A stretch of DNA of 64,000 nucleotides, from positions 124,001 to 188,000 of the forward strand of contig JBCDLH010000005.1 of NCBI GenBank assembly GCA_038745585.1, read 5' to 3'. The notes beneath the pieces were generated by a model. It was not told where the DNA came from. It saw only the letters and a list, made by a program, of their open reading frames with translations, and did not search any database. Numbering within the stretch: position 1 is the stretch's first letter; the number at the start of each line of letters is the position of its first letter. The stretch comes from HLUCCA09 sp038745585. Its GTDB lineage: Bacteria; Pseudomonadota; Alphaproteobacteria; Rhodobacterales; Rhodobacteraceae. The position numbers and the translations under genes are program-made. Shown here one piece after another: positions 28,107 to 36,400 of the stretch.

Positions 28107-29489
28107 ATGCAAAGGATCTGGGCGCAGCGGGCACTGGTTGGCGGCGCGTGGGCAGATGCGGTCGCGGTGGACATCGCCCAGGGTAAGATCCGGTCCATCA
28201 CGCCCGGTGCTGCGCCCGCGGGCGCTGAGGTCGATCTTTTGGTCCCTGCCCCGACCAACTGCCACAGCCATGCCTTTCAGCGCGTGCTGGCAGGGCTCAC
28301 GGAGAGGCGCGGCGCGGCCGCGGACAGCTTCTGGACGTGGCGCGACCTGATGTTTCGCTTTCTCGAGCAGATCACGCCAGATCAGGTCGAAGCCATTGCG
28401 GCTTTCGTCCAGATGGAGATGCTCGAAGCGGGTTTTGGCGCCTCGGTCGAGTTTCACTACCTCCACCATCAGCCGGGCGGACAACCCTATGACCGCATCG
28501 GCGAGATGTCGGAGCGGATTGCGGCGGGGGCCGCCGAGAGCGGTATCGGGCTGACGCTCCTGCCTGTCATGTACCAGTTCGGCGGCTGCGACCAGCGTGC
28601 CCTGGGGCCGGGACAGGCGCGCTTTGGCAATGCGCTCGACAGGTTTACTAGGCTTGTCGAAGACGCGCATGCCGCCATTGCCGCCTTACCCTCCGACTGC
28701 CGTATCGGGACAGCGCCCCATTCTCTTCGCGCTGTGGCAGCGGAGGATTTAGGGCGGGTGGCTGCTTTGGCGGCGGGTGGACCTGTCCACATGCATCTCG
28801 CCGAGCAACCGGCCGAGGTGGCTGAGGTCGTCGCCGCCCACGGCGCGCGTCCGGTCGAATGGGTGCTCGACCATGTGCCGGTGGGCCCCGATTGGTGTCT
28901 GATCCACTGCACGCAGATGGCGCCGCACGAGACCATGGGGCTGACCGAGACCGGCGCCGTCGCCGGGCTTTGCCCGCTGACGGAAGCGAGCCTGGGCGAC
29001 GGGATCTTCGACGGGGTACGCTGGGCGGGCACGGGCGGGCGCTTTGCCGTGGGCTCGGACAGCAACATCCGGATCTCGCTCGCCGAAGAGTTGCGCCAGC
29101 TCGACACGAGCCAACGGTTGCGCGACGGAAGCCGCGCAGCCTTTGCCACGCAGGAGCGCTCAACCGGCCGCCGACTGATCGAAGAGGTCGCTCTTGGAGG
29201 CGCACAGGCCGCTGGGCGTGGCGTTTGGGCGAATGGGCGCTTTCAGGGCGGCGAGATTGCGATTGGCGCCTATGCCGATCTTCTCGCGCTCGACGCCGAT
29301 CACGTCGATTTGGACGGGCTCAGCCCCGACACCGCGCTCGACACATTCGTCTTCGCTGGTGACAGCCGCATGGTCCGCGAGGTTTGGTCGGCCGGGCGGC
29401 ACCTCGTTGCCGAGGGAGCGCACATCGCGCGCGCCGCGATCACTGCCCGATACCGGGCTGCGGTGCGCCCCCTGCGTGACGGGCTCTGA
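28107..29489 (+). CDS. hutF: Formimidoylglutamate deiminase
   Basis: 460 residues of the amidohydrolase superfamily with APTNCHSHAFQRVLAG (H53, H55), EFHYLHHQPGG, HMHLAEQPAEV and GSDSNIRISLAEELR, the HutF signatures. It deiminates N-formimino-L-glutamate to N-formylglutamate and ammonia, the branch that then needs HutG. The ATG at 28107 is preceded by GGAAGGG. An upstream in-frame start at 28065 falls inside the operator palindrome and is unlikely. It is convergent with hutC (5-nt gap). Confidence 0.95.
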   Translation: MQRIWAQRALVGGAWADAVAVDIAQGKIRSITPGAAPAGAEVDLLVPAPTNCHSHAFQRVLAGLTERRGAAADSFWTWRDLMFRFLEQITPDQVEAIAAFVQMEMLEAGFGASVEFHYLHHQPGGQPYDRIGEMSERIAAGAAESGIGLTLLPVMYQFGGCDQRALGPGQARFGNALDRFTRLVEDAHAAIAALPSDCRIGTAPHSLRAVAAEDLGRVAALAAGGPVHMHLAEQPAEVAEVVAAHGARPVEWVLDHVPVGPDWCLIHCTQMAPHETMGLTETGAVAGLCPLTEASLGDGIFDGVRWAGTGGRFAVGSDSNIRISLAEELRQLDTSQRLRDGSRAAFATQERSTGRRLIEEVALGGAQAAGRGVWANGRFQGGEIAIGAYADLLALDADHVDLDGLSPDTALDTFVFAGDSRMVREVWSAGRHLVAEGAHIARAAITARYRAAVRPLRDGL

Positions 29490-29494
29490 GCGGC

Positions 29495-30184
29495 TCAGTA
29501 GCGGGTGCGCATCCAGTATCCCGGCCGATAGGTCAGCCGCACATACGTCACCGGCGCGCCGTCGAACCAAGTGGAGCGCTGCGCCTCAAAGAGCGCGTCG
29601 CCTTCCGCGCATTGCAAGTGACGCGCGCGGATTTCATCCGCCGCCGTGGCACCAAAGCCGATCTCAGCATTGGAAAAGGGGATCGTCGCGATCAACCATT
29701 CGTTCGGCCCAGCCTCGGAAAAGCCCTGCTCGCGGGCATGGGGGAGCGCGTCCAAACAGATCCAACGGTCCTCAAAGAGATAGGGCCCACCATCGGCTAC
29801 ATGCAGGCAGAGCAGGTGCAGCACCGGCGCGCCTTCGGCACACCCCATGCAATCGGCGAGCCAGGCGGGCGCATCGGCCTCCGCCCTCGCAACGAGGGTA
29901 TAGCCGTAGGTTGCACCGAGCGCGGTCACCTCGTCACGGATTAGCGGGATCTCAACGCGCGCGCTCCGTTCTGGGACCGCGCGCACCCGTGTGCCCGATT
30001 TGCGGCGGCGCTCCAGATAGCCTTCCTCGGCCAGCTCGCGCAGCGCGCGGTTGACCGTCACCCGCGCGCATTCATAGGCGGCGGCCATGTCGGCCTCCGT
30101 GGGCAAGGTCTCTCCCGCGCGCCATTCGCCCTCCATCAGACGGGCCAAAACGTCGGACTTGATCTTTTGGTAGGTCGACGACAT
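29495..30184 (-). CDS. hutC: Histidine-utilisation repressor, GntR/HutC family
   Basis: 229 residues. N-terminal GntR winged helix (YQKIKSDVLARLMEGEW; LPTEADMAAAYECARVTVNRAL) and C-terminal UTRA ligand domain ending TYVRLTYRPGYWM. HutC repressors sense urocanate and release hut promoters (family knowledge). The palindrome at 28063-28078 is its probable target. The gene runs on the minus strand and is not in the hutIHGU transcript, so it likely has its own promoter in the 99-bp gap to tauR. Confidence 0.92.
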   Translation of the reverse strand: MSSTYQKIKSDVLARLMEGEWRAGETLPTEADMAAAYECARVTVNRALRELAEEGYLERRRKSGTRVRAVPERSARVEIPLIRDEVTALGATYGYTLVARAEADAPAWLADCMGCAEGAPVLHLLCLHVADGGPYLFEDRWICLDALPHAREQGFSEAGPNEWLIATIPFSNAEIGFGATAADEIRARHLQCAEGDALFEAQRSTWFDGAPVTYVRLTYRPGYWMRTRY

Positions 30185-30283
30185 CGGACGCCCTTCGGCA
30201 TGGATCGCTGCCCCCGCCGGTTGCGCGCGCGGCTCGGGAGCGCCTTTGACGGGTATACGCGGGCCGCGACGCAGGACAAAGCG

Positions 30284-31798
30284 CTACGCGAGACGGCCTT
30301 TTCGCGCGTCAGGCCCCCGCGGAGCCTCGGAGCGGAGACGCGCCATCGCTTCGGCGATGTGCGCGATGCCAGCCCGGATGCGTGTGGCCGGGATCGAGGA
30401 ATAGGCAAGGCGGTAGAACCGCCGCTCCGGCGTGCGATCCGCGAAAAACGCGTGACCGGGCTCGATAACCACGCCACGCTCCCGAAGTCGCATCGCGAGC
30501 TCTCGCGTATCGGTCCCTTCGGGCGCGGAGAGCCAGAACGACGAGCCCCCGCTTTGCAGGCCCGGCCCAGCGAGAAGGCGATGCTCGGCAAGGGCCGCCT
30601 CCATCTCGGTGCGGCGGGTCTGGTAGATCTTGCGCATCCGGTGCATTTGCGTGTCGTAGTGTCCGAGCGAGAGAAAATGCGCCGCCGTCCGCTGGATCAA
30701 ACCCGGGGGGTGACGCAGCACCGTGCCGCGCAGCCGCCGCGCGGCTTGTACGAAGGGCTCTGGCGCCACGAGATAGCCGAGCCGAAGTCCGGGAAAAAGC
30801 GACTTCGAGAACGAACCGATGTGAATTACGCAGCCATGGGTGTCGAGCGATTTCAGCGCTGGTGACGCGGCGCGCTGGAAGCTGAGCTCAAACTCGTAAT
30901 CGTCCTCGACGATGACGGCCCCGCGCTCGGCTGCAAGGTCCAACAGAGCGCGGCGGCGGTCGAGTGGCATTGTCACGTTAGTGGGGCTTTGGTGGCTGAC
31001 CGTGGTAAAGATCACGTGGCTCTCCGGGTCGATCGCCCCAGGGGGGAGGCCCCTTGCGTCCACATCGACCGGCACGACGCGGCAGCGCGTTTCTGAGAGA
31101 ACATCGCGCAGCGCGGGATAGCCCGGGTTCTCGATAGCTGCCACGCGGCTCGGCGACAGGAGGAGTTGCGCGGTAAGCCACAGGGCATTCTGCGCGCCCA
31201 GCGTGATCAGGACCGTATCGGGCCGTGCCGAGATCCCCCGCCGGGGCAGGATCTGTCGGATGATGTATTCGACAAGCTTTGGATCGTCCCGGTCATAATG
31301 ATCGGCAGTCAGCGCGTCGAAGTCGCGCTGGCTCAGGGCCTGAAGGGCGCAAAGGCGCCAGTTTTGATGGTCAAAGAGCTTGGGGTCGGTTTGACCGTAA
31401 ATGAATGGATACGGATAGCGCTGCCAATCGACCGGCCGCTCGACCGTGGCCGCACGCTCAGGTGGCGCGCCGATCAGGTGCGCCCAGTCGAGCGCGCGCG
31501 CGCTCTCCGCATCGACCGTGCTTGGCGGCGCTTGCGGCTTTGGTGCGGTGTCGGACACAAAATAGCCAGAGCGTCCGCGGGCGACGATGTAGTCGTCGGC
31601 CACAAGATCGGTATAGGCATATGCGACTGTGATCCGGCTCACGCCGAGATGCCGGGCAAGGCCCCGCGTCGACGGCATCCGCTCGCCGGGCCGAAACCGG
31701 CCAGACAAGATACCCGTGATGACGATGCGCTTGATCCGGTGCTGGAGCGTCCCGTCGCCGGCCGTGTCAAGAAAGAAGCTCTCCGCTGGAACGCTCAT
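30284..31798 (-). CDS. tauR: MocR-type transcriptional regulator, probable TauR
   Basis: 504 residues. N-terminal GntR winged helix (FRPGERMPSTRGLARHLGVSRITVAYAY, 36-62) fused to a fold-type I aminotransferase domain with PLP lysine K332 in HIGSFSKSLFPG. This is the MocR/GabR subfamily. TauR of Rhodobacter capsulatus is a member that activates tpa. Here the gene diverges from a tpa homologue, and the gap holds direct repeats close to the reported TauR motif. I infer it senses taurine or a related amine and activates the 31972-35844 genes. Confidence 0.88.
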   Translation of the reverse strand: MSVPAESFFLDTAGDGTLQHRIKRIVITGILSGRFRPGERMPSTRGLARHLGVSRITVAYAYTDLVADDYIVARGRSGYFVSDTAPKPQAPPSTVDAESARALDWAHLIGAPPERAATVERPVDWQRYPYPFIYGQTDPKLFDHQNWRLCALQALSQRDFDALTADHYDRDDPKLVEYIIRQILPRRGISARPDTVLITLGAQNALWLTAQLLLSPSRVAAIENPGYPALRDVLSETRCRVVPVDVDARGLPPGAIDPESHVIFTTVSHQSPTNVTMPLDRRRALLDLAAERGAVIVEDDYEFELSFQRAASPALKSLDTHGCVIHIGSFSKSLFPGLRLGYLVAPEPFVQAARRLRGTVLRHPPGLIQRTAAHFLSLGHYDTQMHRMRKIYQTRRTEMEAALAEHRLLAGPGLQSGGSSFWLSAPEGTDTRELAMRLRERGVVIEPGHAFFADRTPERRFYRLAYSSIPATRIRAGIAHIAEAMARLRSEAPRGPDARKGRLA

Positions 31799-31844
31799 AG
31801 GGCCCTGCTCACCAGCTTTATTGACTGGGCGACAACGGTATCCC

Positions 31845-31882
31845 GCAATCTGGCCTTATGCAACGTTGCAATCTGGCCCTAC
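31845..31882. promoter_or_regulatory. TauR-type operator: two direct repeats
   Basis: GCAATCTGGCCTTA (31845-31858) and GCAATCTGGCCCTA (31868-31881) are direct repeats, 13 of 14 identical, 23 bp apart, in the tauR-tpa divergent gap. Their core CTGGCCYTA differs by one base from the CTGGACYTAA repeats I recall for TauR of R. capsulatus. A perfect 12-bp palindrome TGCAACGTTGCA (31859-31870) sits between and partly over the repeats. Confidence 0.7.
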
Positions 31883-31971
31883 TGCGGCGGCACCTTTGTC
31901 TGCACTCTTCGCGAATTCTTCCGATAGCCCTGAATCCGAAAACCCTGAACCCGATAGCACGGAGTGGTCCC

Positions 31972-33354
31972 ATGAACGTGGTCTTCAACCCCAATGACAT
32001 GTCCCGCGTGATCGAAGCCGACCGCGCGCATCTCTGGCACCACCTCATTCAGCACAAGCCCTTCGAGACGAAGGACCCCAAGATCATCGTCGAGGGTAAG
32101 GGCATGCGCGTCTGGGACCAGGACGGCAAGGAGCATCTCGACGGTGTGTCGGGCGGCGTATGGACGGTGAATGTCGGCTATGGGCGCGAGCGGATCGCGA
32201 ATGCGGTGCGCGATCAGCTTATGAAACTCAACTATTTTGCCAATTCCGCAGGCTCAGTGCCCGGCGCACAATTTGCCGAGATGCTGATCGGGAAGATGCC
32301 TGGAATTAGTCGCGTGTATTACACGAACTCCGGCTCGGAAGCCAATGAGAAGGTTTTCAAAATGGTCCGTCAGATCGCGCATAAGCGGTATGGCGGCAAA
32401 AAGCACAAGATCCTCTATCGCGAGCGTGATTACCATGGCTCGACCATCGCCACGATGTCGGCCGGCGGCCAGGAGCAGCGCAATGCGCAGTATGGGCCGT
32501 TCACGCCGGGCTTTGTGCCCGTCCCGCATTGCTTGGAGTATCGCGCGCAGGTCGAGACCGAGCATTACGGGGAATGGGCCGCCGATCAGATCGAAGCGGT
32601 GATCCTGCGCGAGGGGCCGGACACCATCGGCGCGCTCTGCCTCGAGCCCGTGACGGCGGGCGGCGGCGTCATCCCCCCACCCCAAGGGTACTGGCCGCGC
32701 GTGCAGGAGATCTGCCGCAAGTATGACATTCTGTTGCACATCGACGAGGTTGTCTGCGGCGTCGGCCGGACGGGCACGTGGTTTGGCTATCAGAACTATG
32801 GCGTGGAGCCTGATTTCGTCACCATGGCCAAGGGGGTCGCCTCTGGCTATGCCGCGATTGCGTGCATGGTGACGACCGAGGCGGTCTTCGAGATGTTCAA
32901 GGAAGCACCCGAGGATCCGCTGGATTACTTCCGCGATATCTCCACCTTCGGCGGCTGCACGGCGGGCCCCGCGGCGGCCATCGAGAATATGGGGATCATC
33001 GAAGAGGAGAATCTCCTCGAAAACACCGTCGAGATGGGCGCGCGCCTCGTGGCCAATCTCGAAGCGCTCTCCGAAAAGCACGCCGTGATCGGCAATGTGC
33101 GGGGCAAAGGACTTTTCTGCGGGGCCGAACTCGTCGCCGACCGCGCAACCAAGGAGCCCGCCGATGAGAAGAAGGTGCAAGCGGTCGTCGCAGATTGCAT
33201 GGGCCAGGGCATCATCATCGGCGCGACCAACCGGTCGCTGCCGGGCTTTAACAACACGCTTTGCTTCAGCCCTGCCCTGATCTCTAGCGCAGACGATATC
33301 GACCAGCTGACCGACGCCGTCGACAGCGCCCTAACCCGCATCTTCGGAGCCTGA
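31972..33354 (+). CDS. tpa: Taurine--pyruvate aminotransferase (class III)
   Basis: 460 residues. Class-III PLP aminotransferase with TNSGSEANEKVFKMVRQIA, IDEVVCGVGRTG (D258) and PLP lysine K287 in FVTMAKGVASGY. The N-terminus (ADRAHLWHHLIQHKPFETKDPKIIVEGKGM, given in part) is characteristic of Tpa. It would convert taurine plus pyruvate to sulfoacetaldehyde and alanine. The ATG at 31972 has GGAG 7 nt upstream; the longer open frame upstream covers the operator. xsc and tauABC, which usually accompany tpa, are not here. The next gene starts 6 nt after the stop. Confidence 0.88.
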   Translation: MNVVFNPNDMSRVIEADRAHLWHHLIQHKPFETKDPKIIVEGKGMRVWDQDGKEHLDGVSGGVWTVNVGYGRERIANAVRDQLMKLNYFANSAGSVPGAQFAEMLIGKMPGISRVYYTNSGSEANEKVFKMVRQIAHKRYGGKKHKILYRERDYHGSTIATMSAGGQEQRNAQYGPFTPGFVPVPHCLEYRAQVETEHYGEWAADQIEAVILREGPDTIGALCLEPVTAGGGVIPPPQGYWPRVQEICRKYDILLHIDEVVCGVGRTGTWFGYQNYGVEPDFVTMAKGVASGYAAIACMVTTEAVFEMFKEAPEDPLDYFRDISTFGGCTAGPAAAIENMGIIEEENLLENTVEMGARLVANLEALSEKHAVIGNVRGKGLFCGAELVADRATKEPADEKKVQAVVADCMGQGIIIGATNRSLPGFNNTLCFSPALISSADDIDQLTDAVDSALTRIFGA

Positions 33355-33360
33355 GCGCCC

Positions 33361-35844
33361 ATGGCAGATCTTCCCAGCACCGCGCGTGTCGTCATCATCG
33401 GAGGGGGCGCCGTGGGCGCCTCTGTCCTTTATCACCTCGCCAAGGCGGGCTGGACGGATTGCCTGCTGCTCGAAAAAAACGAGCTGACGGCGGGCTCGAC
33501 CTGGCACGCTGCGGGCAATATCCCGACCTTCTCGTCCTCTTGGTCGATGATGAATCTTCAGCGTTATTCGACCGATCAATATCGCGGGCTCGCGGCGGAG
33601 GTCGATTACCCGATGAATTATCACGTGACAGGCTCGATCCGGCTCGCGCATTCCAAGGAGCGGCGGCAGGAGTTCGAGCATGTCTGCTCGATGGGCCGGG
33701 CGCAGGGCACCGAGATGGAGATGCTCGCCCCCTCCGATCTGCCCGGGCTCTACCCCTTCGTCGAAACCCATGACCTTGAAGCCGCCCTCTGGGACCCGGT
33801 CGATGGCGATATCGACCCCGCCCAGCTCACCCAGGCCTTCGCCAAGGGCGCACGCGATCTCGGCGCCACCATCGTCCGGTTCTGTCCCGCCACGGGCGTG
33901 CGGCGTGAGAACGGCGAGTGGGTGATCGAGACGCCGAAGGGTGAGGTGCGCGCGGAGTTCGTCGTGAACGCGGCTGGCTACTACGCGCGGCGCGTGGGCG
34001 AGATGTTCTACCCGTTCGGTGGGCGCCCCGTCCCGATGATGGTCATGAGCCACCAATACATGCTCTTTGAGACGGTCGAGGAGGTCCAGACCTGGTCCGA
34101 AGAGCGCGGCGGCAAGCTCCCCCTCCTGCGTGACCCCGACATCTCCTATTACCTCCGGCAGGAGAAATACGGCTTCAATCTCGGCCCCTACGAGCGGAAC
34201 TGCCGCGCCCATTGGGTCGACCCCTTCGATCCGATGCCCGAGGATTTCAGCTTCCAGCTCTACCAGGACGATCTCGACCGGCTGGAGTTTTACATCGAGG
34301 ATGCGATGGCCCGTGTGCCGCTCCTGGGCGAGGCGGGGCTCTCCAACGTCATAAACGGGCCCATCCCCTATGCGCCGGACGGCTTCCCCTTGATCGGGCC
34401 GATGCCCGGCGTGCCCAATGCGTTTGAGGCTTGTGTCTTTACCTTCGGCATCGCGCAGGCGGGTGGTGCTGGCAAGGTGCTCGCCGAGTGGATCACCGAG
34501 AGCCAGACCGAATGGGATATGTGGTCGGTCGATCCGCGCCGTTTCACCGGCCATGCGGACGAAGACTACTGCGTCGCCAAGGGGATGCAGGTCTATGGCC
34601 ACGAATACGCAATGCATTTCCCACATCACGAATGGCCCGCGGGGCGGGACAAGAAGGTCTCGGCCGTGCATTCCCGGCTGGTGGAGGCGGGCGCGCAGCT
34701 CGGCGATTTCAATGGCTGGGAGCGGGCGACATGGTTCGCCAAGCCGGGCGACGATACCTCCGAAGCGGCGACGCAGACCTGGGACCGCGAAGGGCCCTGG
34801 TTCGCCCGCGTGCGCGAGGAATGCGAAGCCGTCCGAGACCATTGCGGGATCATCGCGATCCCGGGCTTTACGCGGCTGAAGCTCGCCGGTCCCGGCGCGC
34901 GCGCCTATCTCGATACGCTGACCGCCTCGCGGCTGCCCAAAGCCGGGCGGGTCGGGCTCGCTTATTTCCCTGATACGCGGGGGCGGATCATCACCGAGAC
35001 CTCGGTCTTTGCCTATTCCGACGAGGAGTTCATGCTGGTCACCGCCGCCCTTGCTGAGTGGCACGACAGGGAGCTGATCGCCCGCGACCTGCCCGAGGGC
35101 CTCACGCTCACCGACCACACGCCCGAGCGCGAGGCGCTTCTAATCACTGGTCCCGCCGCGCGCGACATCCTTGCGCCGCTGACCGAAGGGCACGATCTGA
35201 ACGCACGGTGGCTTTCCTTTAGCACCGACGGGACGGTTGCGGGGCGACCTTGCGTGTTGGCGCGGGTGTCCTTCGCGGGGGAGCTCGGTTGGGAGGTCCA
35301 TTGCCGCCCCGACGACGCGCCCGCGATCTGGGACGCGGTGACGGCAGCGGGGGCCAAGCCCTTTGGCATGTATGCGCTCGACGCGCTGCGCATCGAAAAG
35401 GGCTATCGCGCGTGGAAGGGCGATCTTTCGACAGACTACACGCTGCTGGAGGCCGGGCTCGACCGGTTCATCGACTTCTCCAAGCCGGACTTTCCAGGCC
35501 GCGCGGCGCTGCTGGCCGAGCGCAACGCTGGGCCGGCGCGGAAAGCCGTCGGGCTCACGGTCGATGCCGGAGCCGCCGACGCGCCCTACATGGCGCTCCT
35601 GTGGAAAACGGGCGAGCGGGTGGGTGAGGTGACAAGCGGCGGCTGGGGCCACCGCGTCGGCGCCTCGCTCGCCATAGCGATGGTGCGGGCGGACCTGGCC
35701 GAAGCGGGCACCGAGCTTGAGGTCGAGATCTACGGCGAACGTCGCCGCGCCGTGACCCGCGCCTTGCCGTTTTGGGACCCAAAGAACGAAGGGATCCGAG
35801 CGCAAGGGACGGTGCTTGCCGAAGCTCGGCCTGCCGCGGAATGA
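33361..35844 (+). CDS. Dimethylglycine/sarcosine dehydrogenase-like FAD protein with GcvT domain
   Basis: 827 residues. N-terminal FAD oxidoreductase (GGGAVGASVLYHLA, 14-27) with GSTWHAAGN, whose H49 matches the His that covalently binds FAD in dimethylglycine dehydrogenase. C-terminal aminomethyltransferase (GcvT/DMGDH) domain from about 430, with VSFAGELGWEVHC and YALDALRIEKGYRAWKGDL. Such enzymes oxidatively demethylate N-methyl amines and pass the methyl carbon to tetrahydrofolate. The 6-nt spacing to tpa and the TauR-type promoter suggest an N-methylated taurine as substrate (inference). Glycine derivatives remain possible. Confidence 0.85.
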   Translation: MADLPSTARVVIIGGGAVGASVLYHLAKAGWTDCLLLEKNELTAGSTWHAAGNIPTFSSSWSMMNLQRYSTDQYRGLAAEVDYPMNYHVTGSIRLAHSKERRQEFEHVCSMGRAQGTEMEMLAPSDLPGLYPFVETHDLEAALWDPVDGDIDPAQLTQAFAKGARDLGATIVRFCPATGVRRENGEWVIETPKGEVRAEFVVNAAGYYARRVGEMFYPFGGRPVPMMVMSHQYMLFETVEEVQTWSEERGGKLPLLRDPDISYYLRQEKYGFNLGPYERNCRAHWVDPFDPMPEDFSFQLYQDDLDRLEFYIEDAMARVPLLGEAGLSNVINGPIPYAPDGFPLIGPMPGVPNAFEACVFTFGIAQAGGAGKVLAEWITESQTEWDMWSVDPRRFTGHADEDYCVAKGMQVYGHEYAMHFPHHEWPAGRDKKVSAVHSRLVEAGAQLGDFNGWERATWFAKPGDDTSEAATQTWDREGPWFARVREECEAVRDHCGIIAIPGFTRLKLAGPGARAYLDTLTASRLPKAGRVGLAYFPDTRGRIITETSVFAYSDEEFMLVTAALAEWHDRELIARDLPEGLTLTDHTPEREALLITGPAARDILAPLTEGHDLNARWLSFSTDGTVAGRPCVLARVSFAGELGWEVHCRPDDAPAIWDAVTAAGAKPFGMYALDALRIEKGYRAWKGDLSTDYTLLEAGLDRFIDFSKPDFPGRAALLAERNAGPARKAVGLTVDAGAADAPYMALLWKTGERVGEVTSGGWGHRVGASLAIAMVRADLAEAGTELEVEIYGERRRAVTRALPFWDPKNEGIRAQGTVLAEARPAAE

Positions 35845-36145
35845 GCGCCTAGCAGGCGGAGTAAACGGCCAGGGGATAGAGGACGAGCCGCGCCTTCGTC
35901 GGGCCGCGGTTCGGCAATCCAACCGTCGTGCGTTGCGCTTTATCTCACCATGTTCGAAGAAGCTCCAAACGAAGCTCCAAACAAAGCGCCGACCCAACCC
36001 AATCGCCGGGCCGTGGGGGCGGCCCGACGATGGCGCGGCGGCCTGGCGGCCTTTTCTTCGCGCCGAGGTGTCGCTTAATCCGCGAGAGCCACCAGGCCTT
36101 CCCTGACGCGTTTGGCAGGGTGCCCACCGCTCTTCTGACCCACCT
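35845..36145. other. 301-bp gap without a recognisable gene
   Basis: Between the end of the dehydrogenase gene and repeat copy 2. Short frames such as 35816-36106 read partly antisense or in low-complexity GC-rich sequence and show no domain. A short direct duplication, GAAGCTCCAAAC followed by GAAGCTCCAAAC about 15 bp on (near 35956-35985), is the only structure seen. Confidence 0.35.
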
Positions 36146-36400
36146 TCGAGCAAAGCGACCTGGCTCGGAGTCAAGCCCGAAGGGAGCCGTGCCAGCGATC
36201 GCCCATTGTCTCGCCATCGGTCCGAGAGACAAAGGGCGATGCCGTCCCCACGGGATGGCGCTTTGTTGCCGATGTACCTTCGCTGAGAGTGGAGAGGGCT
36301 TTGGCTGGCATAAAGTGCTCAGTCCAAAAGTTGCAGCGCGAACCCACGGGACGGCGCTGGCACAGCTTGCGCTTCGTTCTACGGACCTCGATCCTGTCCT
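36146..36400. repeat. Dispersed intergenic repeat, copy 2
   Basis: About 255 bp aligning with 15348-15591 in the same orientation, including the identical 17-mer ACGGGATGGCGCTTTGT (36250-36266). It carries two hairpins: 15-bp arms with one mismatch at 36198-36212 and 36226-36240, and a tight 8-bp stem at 36241-36259. No T tract follows either. As in copy 1, the element ends at the stop codon of a minus-strand gene (tctA). Confidence 0.6.

Noticed and set aside
28032..28670. 213-codon upstream extension of hutI
   Set aside because: It reads antisense through hutF and across the operator; HutI similarity begins at 28031.
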